Source: Dimorphilus gyrociliatus
Taxonomy: Eukaryota > Annelida > Polychaeta > Dinophilidae
Assembly (NCBI GenBank): GCA_904063045.1
Contig: CAJFCJ010000025.1
Location: forward strand, 372,001 to 436,000
Direction: 5' to 3'
DNA length: 64,000 bases
Shown: piece after piece, positions 19,976 to 33,781 of the stretch
How positions within the stretch are numbered: position 1 is the first letter of the stretch
Layout: each line of letters starts with the position of its first letter
Position numbers and translations under genes: made by a program
Notes under the pieces: model-generated
The model's input: only the letters and a program-made list of their open reading frames with translations
The model's database searches: none
Told to the model about the DNA's origin: nothing

Positions 19976-22900
19976 TTACATTTCGGCAGTCCAATTGGAT
20001 CTTGCTAATGTATTTGGATTTCCTATATCGTTTGGATGATCAAGTTTATATCTCTCTAATTCTTCTATAGAATCAAATATTCTGACGAGAAACGGGGAAC
20101 CTGGCACGTCATAGCCGGACCATTTAATTGCGATAGTATAGTCTCCAATTTCGGTTGGATCGTATCTACATAAAATGGTTCTATCCATTTGGCTTTCTTT
20201 TTTCATTTCTACTCTGAAAGCGGCCTTTGGTCCTCGAACTCTTACTGTTAGTTGCCCGGCACCAGCTCCTTTAGTTTCTACTACAAATCTTGATTTAAAT
20301 GTTGCTAACATACCATGTTCAATCCCCGGACCAACCACCCGGACTTTAGAGGGATCTGGCGCTCCTTGAACTTTAATTTCAAATGGACTTCCGGGGATAT
20401 GCTGACCTGCGTATTTAATTTGTAAAGTATGCTTCCCAGTTTCTTGCGGTTTTATCTTTAATTTAAATGTGCCATTTTCCTGATCTAATAGCTCGCAAAA
20501 GGCTATTTTATAGGGCCCAGTACATTGGGCTTGCAATTCACCAGGTCCAGCTTTCTTAGTATCAATAATTGTTGATATGTCTTTGCCATAGATGGCGGTT
20601 CGAAGAGTTTCATTCAAACAAAACACCTTATTAGGATCTGCCTGTGCCGAGACTGATATTTTAAAGGGAGAACCTTTGACGTCTTTATCTCCCCATTTTA
20701 CGTTCAACAAGTAGGCCCCCGGCTGCTCGGGGATATATGTACAGCGGAATTTATCCTCTCCTATAGGTGTTATAGCAACGTTAACATGCACTTTCAATCC
20801 AACGATTTTCACATCTGGAGCGCCCGGTCCGGCTTGACTTCCATCAATTACAAATTCAGCTTCTTCTCTAACACGAGCATTCTGAAGGCCAGATCCTGTT
20901 AAGATAACTTTCTCTATACCATCAGCAGACATATGCCTTTCTGGTAGAGCATAACCAGCTAAAGGAGAATCGGGAAGATCGACTCCACCCCATGACACAT
21001 TTAAGTAATGTTCACCCGCTACTTGCGGCGTGAAAGCAAGCAAGTGACGATTCGATCCCAAGGATCTAGCCTCAACAGGTATTGAGCCAGTTGGTCCCCT
21101 AACTTCTCCGCTCAAGTTTCCTATTCCGGCTGTCGTAGTGTCGAATTCAATTCTCTTCATTTCGTTTACGACAAGAGCAATTCTCGATTTGGAGTCCATA
21201 TGTGATTGCCAACCTCCGATAACAGCAACCTTACTCGGCGATATAATCTGCGGTCTCCAAGGCCCTCCCGGAACGTTTTGACCATTCCATTTGACAACTA
21301 CAAAATATTGTCCAACCTCAACCGGAACATAAGTTACTTTGTACTTATCATCAGATTCCGGCTCAACATGGCACTTAGCAACGCTGTTTGGCCCATCCAC
21401 TTGAACAGCAAGTTGACTTCTATTTCCTTTTCCCTCAACCACAAAGGTAGAAGGTCTCCCTTCAACACCATTAAAGAGGCCTTCACCAACGACGTTTACA
21501 AAATTATTACTACTCTCAGAAACGTGGATAGGTAAAGGACAACCCGGAACGTCTAATCCACCATAAGTAATCTATAAAAGAGTTAAAAAAACACCGTTTA
21601 AATAATAATTATTATCATTAACTAATTAAAATTTCAATCAAATCAACGTACGTAAGCTTTAAAAGTTCCACTTTCAAAAGGCATAAAATTAGCAGTAAAA
21701 CCTTTATCGTTCTTGTTTAAATCGTATGGAATATTCTCATTCTTTGGAGATGTAATCGTTAGATTTAACTCGGCAGAACCAGCATTAGCTGTAACTATTC
21801 CAATTTCCGCTCTCTCACCAACTAATAAACTCTCTGGAAGTTGTACGTGTATCTTATTTGGATCAAAAATTTGCACTTTAAAAGGTGTTCCCGCAACATG
21901 AATTCCCGCGTATAAAGCTTCGACAACATGCTCTCCTGTATATATCGATGTATATTCAACTTTAAAGTTTCCATTTGGAAGTTCGACAACCTTCGCAGGT
22001 ATCATCTCTCCATTTGGAGCTAGACGAGGGAATAAATAAAGAAAAAGGAACAATTATTTATCAATTAAATAAGATATATATATATATAAGTTAGACGCTT
22101 TTAATTACTTAATCAATTATCTATAGTACCATTAAAAAGTTATTGCTTCTTTTTAAAACGATTAATAACTACTACTGAAAAAGGGATTAGTAAGATTGTT
22201 TTATTTGAAATAGTCGATTTAAACTGTGTAAAAAGAAGAATATTAGTATTAAAGGAAATAATATACATAAGAGATAGATAGATAGATGGAAAGAGAGATT
22301 AAAAATGAACGATTTATTAGATGTTATCTCTCAAAAGCATTTAGAAAAGTTGAACAATATTTGGTTATGAAAGGTAGATTTGAGCTTTCTTTTTAAATAA
22401 AACCTTTAATTGACACTTGTGATTCATCTAATGAAACTTGTCCTTGTTTTATTAATGTTGCCGATGCTAATTGATTGATTTCAAATGTGGTTGGTGAAGA
22501 TGAGTCTAGCATGAGAACTTGATCAAGAAGAGCCATTGGTACTGTCTTAGGACAGCCTAAAAGATATATTAGTTTAAATTAATCAAAATAATCAATAATC
22601 TTATTGATTTACGTACCTGGAACTTGTTCTAAATTGAAAAAAACATTTATAGTGTGTTCATAAGGTCTTTGAACAATATAGTGATAACGATGTTCCGTAT
22701 TAGACAGTTTCTCTCTCACTGTCCTTACCAATTGTTTCTCACAGTACACTTCTACATCTATATCTCCAGAACCTGCTTTACTAGTATCGACGGTAAAACC
22801 TAGTTTGTCGTCAAGTTTGCCGCCTGAATCGACGTCGATTACTTTAACCTTTGATACATCGTACGCAGTACATGTAAAGGGGCAGCCTGCTACAGGTTGA

Positions 22901-25900
22901 CCGGAACAGGTGACAATAATTGTATAATTTCCAATAGTTCTTGGAATGAACTTTGGAATTAGTACGCTATTTCTCTTTTCAAGTTCATAGTGAACCTCTT
23001 TACTTGAAGGATCTACTACTTCAACTTCAATTTCCGACATTGAACCAGAAGGAGGTATGTCAACATTGAAAACTACTTCCTTATCGACAGGAATTGAACG
23101 AACTCTATCCCAATCTATCCTTATTAGAGAAGAATCAACAATAGGGCATATAAATGGTGAACCTTCAACTTCTTCTTTGTTAAAGTGAATAGCTATAGTA
23201 TGAGGAGTTCTATCTTTCGGGACAAAAATAACTTCATAAACGAAATCACCAACTTGTTCTACTTGACTTATTGCTCGAGCTTGGTCTTCTGCTCGAATAT
23301 CAACTGTTATTGTTCCTATTCCAGCTGTTTGACAATCGACTTGAAAGGCGACAGGTTTTCCGACATTACCTGGTCCTATTGAACTAACTTTTACAAGTCG
23401 ACAATCATAAATTTCAGGATGAAATGGGCTATCGGCTATTTCTCTTCCGTTTAATTTAATGCTCACTTCATGCATTCCAACTTCTTGAGGTATATATTCA
23501 ATCTTCCATCCCGATGAATCAGTAGGTGATGGAAGGGGATTCAATTTCCTTCCAGAAGGAGATTTAATTTCAACATCTAGTTCAGAGTTATCTCCCATAG
23601 ACGAACTGACTACAAAGAAGGATGTTTTTTTCTGAACTGAAGCTAACCCTAATCCGTCTCCGTGAGCAGTAACTTCTGACGAATCTGTAATTTTAGTTAC
23701 GAATGGACTTCCCGGAACTGCATAACCATTAAAGGAAACGTGCATTAAGTGATCCATAGCCTTTTCCGGTGTGAAAGATACATTTATTTTATGATCTTTT
23801 CCATACATGGGTACATTAGGCACATTTTTATTATCTACAGTAACTTTAATGGCTAATTGTCCTGCACCAGCGTTAGATGGGTCAATAATAGCTGTAAGTT
23901 TTTCACCAACATTTCCCTTATGAACTGGATTTACAGTAACTTTTGAAGGATCATAAGCTTTCGATTGGAAAGGTGATCCGTTAACATCCTGATCTGTAAT
24001 CTTTAAATATAAATTGTGTATTCCAAGTTCCAATGGAGTATAAAAAACAAGAAAATCATGCTCGTCAACTTCTTTAATCTTTATAGGTAACTTCCTTGAT
24101 TCGTAATCTATGTTTATATATAAAATATTCATTATATTTATTTCTTAAAGAAGTTATTAGCAAATTAATTAATTAATTAATTAGTTAATTAATGTTAATG
24201 TTTGAAGCTTACCTTGCAAAGGTTTAAATTGCAGAAAAGTTGACAAAAAAAATCATAAATTTTTGGAGAAAAAAATGCGGAAAAAATAGATGATTAAGCG
24301 TAAACAGTAGCGATTATCAAAGCGTTCATTTTGGATTAATTAATAAAGCGTAATTGTTAATTATGTTAATAGTTCGTTATGATTAATGCTTATTATATCA
24401 AACGTATTATAGTTAATTGTTATAAGCTTTAGATGATAAGCTAGATAATGAAACGTTGAACACTTACCCATTACCATTACATCTAACATACTTTTGTTGA
24501 ATCCAGTACTAGGCATATTTAGTCTAAAGTATGTTTCCTCTCTACATTTCACTAAACCTATTCCATCTCCACTAACAGATACTCTCGATATGTCGAGAAC
24601 GTTAAATTTAAAAGGACTGCCTTTTACGTGAAAAGAGTTGAAAGTGACTGAAGCTTCGTGCAAAGCTCCTTCCAAAGGTGTGTAAGTTACTTCAAATTTT
24701 CCAGAACCAATTTGCTGTACATGATTTTGAATATTCTTTCCAGATACAACACCAATAGCTATTTGTAAATTTCCTTCTCCAGCACCGTTAGCGTCTACAA
24801 GTAGGCTGCTTTTTCTACCAACAAAGCCATCATGGATTTCGGAGACAAAAATCTTTGACGGATCACTACAGCGAGCTGTAAATGGGCTACCTCTGATTTC
24901 TGTTCCACAGTATAGGATAATTATCTGATGCTTTCCAACTTCCTGTGCAACGTAAACAACTTCAAATCCTCCAGAGTAAGATCCATTAGTATCTATAGAC
25001 AGTTTCTGATCGTTTGGACCTAAAATGTTCGAATAATAGAATAAAAAGGCAAATGTATAACATTATTATTACCGAATACTATAACTTCTAAGTCGGCCTC
25101 CCCTGCTGCTGTTGTATCAACGTGAAACATAGCTGGCTTATTAACAGTACAATTCTCTAATCCTTGCCCTCTTGCAACAACCCTCCCAGTGTCAAGAACT
25201 GGTATAGTTAAAGGACATCTTGGGGCTCTCTCACCATTGAAAGTTACGTCGACTATGTGAGGTGTAGATGTTCTAGGTACAAATGACAATACAAAGAGTC
25301 CTTTACGACCAGCAGCAGCAGGTTTAACAGTATTTTGTACTTGACCATTATTAACAGTTATCTCCAATGGACCTTCTCCTGCTGAGGAAACATCCACTGT
25401 CATCTCAACCGGCTTTCCTACTACAGCAATAGAGGCTTCCCCAATTTGAATAGCAGACGCATCATAAGCTTTTGCCGTGAACGGTGATCCAGGTATGATA
25501 ATGCCTTCAAACTTAACATCAATTGTATGTGAGCCAGGTTCTAGAGGAGTATATGTCAACCTCGAAATTCCAGATCCTATGGGGCTTGATTGTATTGGGA
25601 GTATCCTTCCAGTAGGTGAAGTAACCTGAAAAGAAAAGCGTGGTTTGTTGAAATTTATCATGTTTTTGTTAGTTTTTTATTTTTTAAATTACATTTGCAG
25701 TTACGGTCCCATTGTTATTCAAGCCACAGTCCACGTCAAACGATGCTATTTGATGACAAGATATGGGACCCGAAAGTCCACGACCAGAAGCGTGAACTCT
25801 TTGTGCAGATTTAACATCAATATTCCAAGGACTACCCCTTAATTCGACACCATTAAATTTCATTCTAACAACGTATGTACCTCCCTCTAAAGGTACGAAG

Positions 25901-28900
25901 GCAGCGTGAAATTGCTTATTCCCCCGACTTTGAGCAGCGCATTTTACAGAACCGTCGTTAACCATAATCTCCAAATTTCCAGAACCAGCAAGTGAAGCAT
26001 CTATATCAAATTCAATTGGTCGACCAATTAAGCCGAATGAAGTTAAATTCTTTATAACAATTGAACTAGCGTCAAATGCTTGCATTCTAAAAGGACCATT
26101 ACTAATGGGTCTATTCATAAATAGAATCTCGATAAGATGTTCTCCTAAAAACGACAGCGAAATAGTTTGTTAACATTTTCTGATACCCCAATAGATTAAG
26201 TAAGAAAGAGAAATTAAATCAAATATACAACTTACCAACTTGTTTAGGAAGATACTCAACTTTGTAAACACCGCTGGATTGATTATTGATTTTAGATGGA
26301 ACAGAACTACCGCTTGGCGCTAAAAAGTTCGTTGAGAGAAGAATTTGTTTATTTTTAATTAGTAACAGAAATTTTTTATCATATTTAAAAATCAACAAAA
26401 GCTCATATAATTATGATTTGTCTATAAGCAGAATTAAACTATATATATTATATATATTTAAATAAACAACACCAACCTTAAAAAAGGATAACATTTAGAA
26501 AAAAAAGGCGGGAAATTCGAAAAAAAAAAACAAAAGAATGCTGTGAAAAAAAGTTCAACGGATAGGATTAGAAAATGAATGAAAATCGGATTAGGAACTT
26601 TGGAATAGGTAAATATTTTAGGTATTTCGTGAAGCGCGGGCGTGAAGAAGAATAATAGGATTGTCTTTTCTTTTCCTTTTCTTTTCTTTAAAAAGTAAAT
26701 TTTATGCGAAAACCTTGTGAAAGTTTGACAAGAAAAGGAAAAGATCTACTTTTTATCAGAGGGTTAAAGGTTAATAAACAATATCTCTATACAGTTTACA
26801 AGTGATAGTTAAAAGTTAGAAAAGATGCCTCTAGGACCAATAACGAAAGAGGTTTAAAAAAAGCGCGTCTACTTACAAGTGATGTCAACTTTTAAATCCG
26901 ATAGTTTGGTTCCCGGTGAATCGGCGTAGATGAAGAAATTGGCAACATTACCCAATGCACTCGATTTTAAACCATCACCGCTAACCTCAATCTACAAATT
27001 AGTAATGTTTATGAACCTATATTTTTGTTTTAATGCATGTATATATATTTAATATTAGAAATATGTACCTTGGAAGCGTCTACTATCTCTAGTGTAAAGG
27101 GCGAACCTCTTATAGGCAGATTTGCGAAAAGAGCTTTAATTGAGTAAAGTCCAGATCCATGTGGAGTGAAAGTTGCTTTATATACACCTCTTGATTCCCT
27201 TTCAATTTGTGTTGGAATTGGATTTCCACGATGAGTGACTTCAACCAACAAATTTCCTTCTCCTGCATTTGAGCAGTCTGCTGTGAACGAAAAACTTCTT
27301 CCGGCAACTCCACCTTCCAGTCCGCTTATTACTACTCTATTGACGTCAAAGACTCGAATGCTAAACGGTGAACCTTCGAGATCTTTACCATTGTACAGAA
27401 TAGAAATTAACCAATCACCAATTTCCGTAGGAATAAAATTAGATGTGAAAACTCCATCATACTCCTTAATAGACCCTTCGATAGTTTGACCGGACGGAGC
27501 TTTAGCCAAAACCCTCAAGTCTCCTTTGCCAGCATTGCTTGAATCAATCTGAAACGTTGGTAATTTTTTATGAAAGGTATTATTCACAAAACAACCATCT
27601 TGAAATCGTGTCCTTTCCATTTTTGCAAGACGTATACTAATTCAATATCTACTACGAAAATAACAAGTAAGTACTTATTCTTTCAGTTTGAATTATGACT
27701 ATTGATTACCCACCTACTAATTAATATTCATAAAATATAAAAATTGCCTTTAAAGTCAGTGATGAATTGGTTTTCCTATAAATATCATTTTGACAAACAA
27801 TAATTGAAATGAAGGCAGAATTATGATTAGAATAAGGTAAATACAATATGTAGTTAATTTGAGAATATACCCTTCTATATAGTATACAGTATATATAGTA
27901 TTTATATATTTGAAACTTTATACTATACTATATATATATTTAATAAATTTAATACGCAGAGACTTTTTGTCTAAAAATTCGACAGAAATGAAAAGAAATA
28001 GTTTTTTATAGCTTTAAAATATCGATTTACGAACTTTTATGCCAATTATTAATTTCCATATTTTTTTCATTTATAATTATTCATTACACGTTTAACTGAA
28101 TCATAATAGTTTGTACCTTTTATTGTTTATACTATATTGTTTGTTAAATATTAAATATCTTACCCTAAGTTCGTGTTGTGATCCCAATGCGCAAGTCTTC
28201 TCGCAATATGCTAGTCTTACTCTACTTGGATCGGCAAGAACTGGTACATTTATCGGACAACCTTCCAAAATAAATTTTCCATTTGACACTAACACTGAAT
28301 GATCTCCGCTTACATCTGGAACAAATGAACATTCTCCAATATTATCTTTCCATGTTATATGTCTTGCATAAGATCTAGAATTTGGCGTTACTATTTCGCA
28401 TCTCATTTGACGTTTATCTATACCAGGTTCGGCGGCAACTTCAACTTTAATAGCTTGGCCAACTATACTTCTTTGCGACACATTCAAGATTCGTGCAGAA
28501 CGAGAAGGTATTACTTTAACATCAACTGACTTGGGTGAATCTTCTATTGGAAATCCCTTATGGGAAACAACAACTTCGTGTGGTCCAACTTCTAAAGGTT
28601 CAAAATTACCTCTACAATAACGTCCAGCCCAAACTAATTGAGGTTTTGGATTTGTGTTTGGTCCTCTAATATCGATACGAACATCGGATGAAGAGAATTG
28701 ATCGTCTAGACTTTCTACCTGGAAATTTACAATTTCTCCCAAGTGTTTAACAGCATCAATTTGCTTCACAACAATGGCTTTTTGAGCAGGATATTTCACA
28801 TTAACATATCCTGGTGAATTATTAACGAGAAATCCATCGTGCCTTGCATAAATTTGATGCTGTCCCGGTTCTAGTGGAACAAAGTAACATTCAGCCTGAT

Positions 28901-31900
28901 TATTCTTCCATCTGATGTTAATATCCGGTTTAGTTCCTGTTGGGCTAATAATTTCTGCTTGAACTTTACTTGGATCGACAGATTTGTCTAGGGCTTCTAA
29001 TCTGAAATTTGCCTGTTCACCCACTGACGTATATTCATCTGCTATTAAACTGACTGCCGACGCCGCTCTCATTTTGACCCTAATAAAAACGGGACAACCG
29101 GCTATTGCCTCTCCGTTATTCATAACTTTTAATTGATATTGGCCTGATTCCGTTGGCATAAAAGAGCCCCTACCAAACTTTCCAGTCCAATTAATTGGAG
29201 ACGATACCGGAATAGTAGGGCCAACAATATCAACGCTTACATCATACGTTGGTACTGAATCATCAATTATTTTTACGCTGTACTCAACAGGTAATCCAAG
29301 CTGAATTTCTTTATTATAAGAAACTAGTTGGACGGCGCTGTCCTTTGAAATTTGAGCTTTAACCCAAACTAGTGCTGGACAGCCGCTTATTAATTCTCCA
29401 TCGTTCAAAACCCTAATTTGATGTTGACCGGATTCAGTAGGCGTAAATGTTCCTCTACCTTGATTACCAATCCAATTGACAGCTGCAATGGGTGAGGAGT
29501 TTCCAACAATTTCTACACTTACATCAGAAGCGCGAACAGATTCATCGATTATTTTTAAAGTAAATTCCGAAGGTCGCTTAGTGATTGCATCCTTATTGAA
29601 TGAGGTTAGCTGAACTCCATTAGCTTTACTCACGGCTGAGAGCTTTACTAAAACAGGAGCAGGACAACCTGTTATTACTTCGTTTCCGTTCAGAACTCTG
29701 ATTTGATGTGTTCCCGGTTCAGATGGAACAAATTGTCCCTGTCCATACTTTCCAGTCCAATTTACCATCGCTTTCGGTCTGGTATTTGGGCCAATTATTT
29801 CAACGCGCACATCGGCCGTTGAATTTCCTTCCATTAATCGTAAAGTGAAGTCAACTGGTCTACCGCCGTGAACTTCTCTATTGTATTGCGTTAGCTGAAC
29901 AGCGTTAGCCTTTATAGATGGCCGTGGTAGAGATTCTAGCGAGGCGGTCGATGTTTTTTGTATCATTTCGTGTTTAACAAGTCCATTTGTGTTAACTCCA
30001 CTCTTTCTAACGTTCATAAACCAAGCAATATAGGCCATAACTCCTAAATGATCGACGTCTGGATCGGCCATTTCCTTTGCTGGTATAACAGGCTCAATGC
30101 CTAAAGAGACTCTAGCTTCAGTCATAACTGCTTGTAAATTTGCAACATTATCCTCTCCAAGATCTGGAGGCGACCCGCCGAATCTAACAACGAGAGATCG
30201 AAGTAAGATCCCGTCTATCCAGTCCGACGTAAAATTATTAACGTGTTTCGTTGGCATCTGATTTCGAACCCACTTTAAAGTTTGGTCGTATCCAGCAGAA
30301 TTTGCTTTCATAAAATAAGATAAATAGGTCATTCCAGATAATTCATCAAGATCAACGGAAGCCATATGTTCTGGGGTAAGCACCTTGGGTATGCGGAAGA
30401 GATCGTGAGCCAAATCAAGGGCGGTTTTGCAGTTTTTAATTTTGTCATTCCTAGATAAATGACGCCAATCAGGACTAGCTCCTGGTGAACACCAATCAAT
30501 AAGAGCATGCAGGAAGATACCATCATTCCAATCAGTAGATAAATTGGCTATTCGGCATTCTGGAAGAACTGCATTTAACCATGCAAGCATTAATTTTTTC
30601 GGAGGAGATCTTTTCCCAGTAGTGGGCGTTGTTTTTCCAGTCCAAATTTGATATCGTAAAATTAAATGCCATATTAGGGCTAATATAAGTTTAACATTCC
30701 CATTTACGACATCTTCAGAGCCTAAAAAACAGAAGAGTATTCAATTAGATAAGACACACTCTAGATTGTCCTACTAAACTATCAAATATGACTACTTGTA
30801 TATTATTAGTAAAAAGTTGATATAAATATGATAAAAAACAATTCATATTCATCTTAAAAGAATTTACAATTTATAACAAAATACAACAAAATTTTTACAC
30901 AATATGTTACGTATCCCGTGTTCAATAACGTTTAATAGAACTATACATAAATATATAAATATATGTAGTATATACGTCGTTTATTGGATAAAAAGAAAAA
31001 ACAAAATTTAATGACGCAAAAATAATATAATCTTTTCAATTAAAGCGTAGTTTTTTTTTAATAAAATATGCCTTTTATTACTATTATTATTTAGTAGTAT
31101 TAGTATAGTTCAATAAGCAAGGAATCCTAATGAAAAGCCGCTTAAATTCTCGTGTTACTTTTCTTCTCCCTCGCTTACCCACATATAGGCAAATTGTATT
31201 TAATATACTTTTTGTATATTACCCTACAACACAAGAAAGACTTTATAAAAAAGTATTCAATTCACTTGAACCAAAGTTTTAACAGAGAAACAACAACAAT
31301 AAGGAATCCTATATATTATTCATGGGTTGACTTTTGAATGATCAATTTGATTGAATAGTTTTATCAATAATATTGTTTTTTTTTCATTAGAACTCTCTTG
31401 TATAATTAGTTAGAAAACGAGAGAGAGAGAAAGGGGCGGAGTAATAGGTAAATGGGGAATGCAATAAGAGAGATAAAAAAAATTGATCTGATAATGAAAA
31501 AAAGCTACTTGAAAATCAAAGATGAAAAGATATAAAACGTGAATGATGAAATATTTTAGGGATTATTCAAGGAAAAAAAAAGAAGAGATAGAGCATGAAT
31601 AACAGTATTTTATAACCTTAAGGAATAGTAAGACTATGATAAAAAACTACAAAAAAGAGCGAAACATAAAATAATAAATCCTTTTAATATTTTGACAAGA
31701 CAGAAAAAGGGGCGGGGCTTTTAGGTTACGTAAGATAAGGGTTAAAATCTACAGAATAAGCAATAACTATATGTTATGTATTTATTTAAACTTGTATTAG
31801 TATCAGTAAGAGGTCTATAACTGGTTAAGAAAATTTACATATATGCTAAAAGTGAACAAAGCCTCAGAAAAAGGCGTAAAATTTGTAATAAAACTAGGTT

Positions 31901-32782
31901 TTATGCGCATTTTACACACATTTTTAACAGTATTTCGAATATATATATACATATACTTGTATATACTTTATAAGAGTATTTAGCAATCTCATAGAATCTA
32001 TATAAATGTACTACCAATAGCAATCTTATTCTATTGCTAAATCAATCATTGCGTTGGTTAATACTAAAAACTTCTTTATGGCCCTACCCCTACTTCCTTT
32101 TCTGAAGCAATACCTTTAAATTGTCAACATTTTTGGCTAATTATCAAGTTTAGAGTGTTTCTAAATTTAATAATACACCTAGAAAAATAGTTAAAATAGT
32201 TCAAGAATACTCTATATAAAAACGAATGAAAAGAATTAAGGTATATAGTATTTTTTCCATTAATAGATATTATAAATTGACAGTATTTCTTCTCTCTCCC
32301 TCTATCTTTCCCTTTCAGTCTTTCTATATGCTACTATATACTTCTTACATACTGATAGGTATGCATATATTTATTCTATATTCGTTTTATTACTTCTTTT
32401 TGTCTATGTTACGCTTTACTCCCCTGATTTGCTCTTTCATTCTTGTCGTGACAAAACAACTTTTTTGATTAGATCACTTACCAATATTTACCAATTTTAC
32501 TCCGTCTCTAGTTATAGCACGCAAAGCCAATGTGACATTCTCCAATTTCTGGTGCTGATTATTTGGTCTTTTAACAATTCTACCTATCTTTCCTCTGGTT
32601 AAGAACGAGACTAATTCGCATAGTCTTACTCCATTGCATAAGTCCTTTTCCAGATTTTGAACTAAAAACGATTCATCGGCGCTGTTAATACGCAACTGTT
32701 CATTGACCCAATTAGAAAAGGTCGTTACTTGAATTCTTAACCACGCATCATCAGCTCCATGCCATTTACCATCATTGGCCAT
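19976..32782 (-). CDS. Filamin with three CH domains (jitterbug type), 27 filamin repeats
   Basis: Actin crosslinking and mechanosensing scaffold. Twelve exons, 5' to 3': 32482-32782, 28164-30721, 27069-27548, 26877-26991, 26236-26319, 25693-26144, 25073-25625, 24468-25019, 22617-24107, 22404-22556, 21652-22019 and 19976-21571. They sum to 2900 residues, and every junction restores filamin sequence. CH1 is about residues 17-125 (VTTFSNWVNEQL, VKLVNIGSEDVVNGN). CH2 is about 143-242 (LMLAWLNAVLP, DWNDGIFLHALID). CH3 is about 248-343 (TLKWVRNQMP, DWIDGILLRSLV). Conventional filamins have two CH domains; Drosophila Jitterbug is known for three. I count 27 Ig-like filamin repeats of about 90-95 residues ending in variants of GSPF. 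Repeats 1-6 are divergent and end in GCP or NSP. Translation starts at the ATG at 32782; a 1.76-kb first intron follows. Confidence 0.96.
24164..24193. repeat. (TTAA)n tract in a filamin intron
   Basis: Seven or so AATT/TTAA units in the intron between filamin exons 24468-25019 and 22617-24107. Ordinary simple repeat. Confidence 0.7.
30722..32481 (-). other. First intron of filamin
   Basis: The longest filamin intron, about 1.76 kb, after the first 100 codons. No exon-like frame is visible on either strand. It contains a (GA)n run near 31421-31435 and TA-rich patches near 30950 and 31935. Given its position it may hold regulatory elements, but I identify none. Confidence 0.6.
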
Positions 32783-33320
32783 TTCTTGTGGGGCGCGGTT
32801 AGTCGACTGACTCACGTTGACACCGCCTTACTATGGGGATTTCTTAAATCCGTTGTAATTTCCTTCGATAATCAACGTTACAAGTTTTGGAAAGCGTTCA
32901 AAATGATCAAGTTAGCCGTGGAGCGCGTTGTTTATAAACTATAAACAGGCTGCAGGAAACAGTTGGAAGTAAAAAATCGATTGAACTCTATTGATGCGAA
33001 CGGCGCGCTTGAATTGAATCGAGCTGTCTGCTATAGAACACCGAAGCGACATCTTACGATCTTTCGGGCAAAAGGGTAGGGACAGGAAGAAAAAAGAATG
33101 AAAGGTTAATAAGCATATTCAAAAAGTAAGAGTAGAAAAAATGAATTAGACAAATTGAGATGGTTGAATCCATTGAGCAGCTAAATAATACATAACTTAT
33201 TCATAATAACAGGAAATAATACATTTATTCCGGTAAATAAAATGGGTTATTTAACTATTTTCGATATATCTGTAAACTTTTTACGTAGATCATTCATAAA
33301 AACGATCATTCAGGCTTAAC
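32783..33320. other. Divergent promoter between filamin and the small secreted-protein gene
   Basis: The first 280 bases upstream of the filamin ATG are less AT-rich than the surroundings and should hold the filamin promoter/5' UTR. The rest is AT-rich. An apparent frame at 32759-32944 overlaps the filamin start in antisense and has no support as a gene. Confidence 0.5.
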
Positions 33321-33629
33321 ATGCGACTTGTAATTTTCGTATTATCAGTATTTTTAGCGTTAGGGAAGACAGACGATAAATTCTTCGAATGTTTAGAAAA
33401 TTGTTCAAGTGAATATGATTCCTGCTCCATCAAACTCTGTAAATTCAAATCAAGTGTAAGGGCAGACATTTTTGTTTAATGAATACAAGTTTTAATAGAA
33501 TTCTTCCTCCTTTAGGCAGAGCTTTTACAGAATGAAGAGAAGGAACGTTGTATGAAAATGTGTTTCGTACTTCATTCAAATTGTCTAAATTATATTTGTG
33601 CATCATTAATCAATCGTAACATTACGTAA
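33321..33629 (+). CDS. Small secreted cysteine-rich protein with duplicated C-x3-C-x6-C-x4-C module
   Basis: 82 residues in two exons, 33321-33455 and 33516-33629 (phase 0, 60-base intron GTAAGG...TTTAG). Residues 1 to about 16 form a signal peptide (MRLVIFVLSVFLALG). The mature part has eight cysteines in two modules of identical spacing. Module 1 is CLENCSSEYDSCSIKLC in exon 1, and module 2 is CMKMCFVLHSNCLNYIC in exon 2. Each exon therefore carries exactly one module, which points to an internal exon duplication. Spacing of this type is compatible with helical hairpins held by disulfides. I recognise no named family, and there is no basis for calling a specific activity such as toxin, hormone or antimicrobial. 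A stop codon TAA and the signal peptide support a complete gene. It lies between divergent filamin and AGMO. Confidence 0.75.
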
Positions 33630-33781
33630 TCTGTATTTTTGTTATACTAGCTATTGCATATTTCTTATATCTCTAATAATAGAGAGTAAATACAAGCAAT
33701 CATAATACGTAAATGCTTATCTTATCTATTCTTTTTCTAAATAGGACACTTCGTTTAATTATCATTTTACTCAAATTGACC

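Noticed and set aside
22404-22556. Apparent alternative C-terminal exon of filamin with an in-frame stop just after it
   Set aside because: The GTTTTA donor at 22403 lies before the stop, and joining to 22019 restores a normal filamin repeat (QVSIKAPNGEMIP), so it is an ordinary internal exon.
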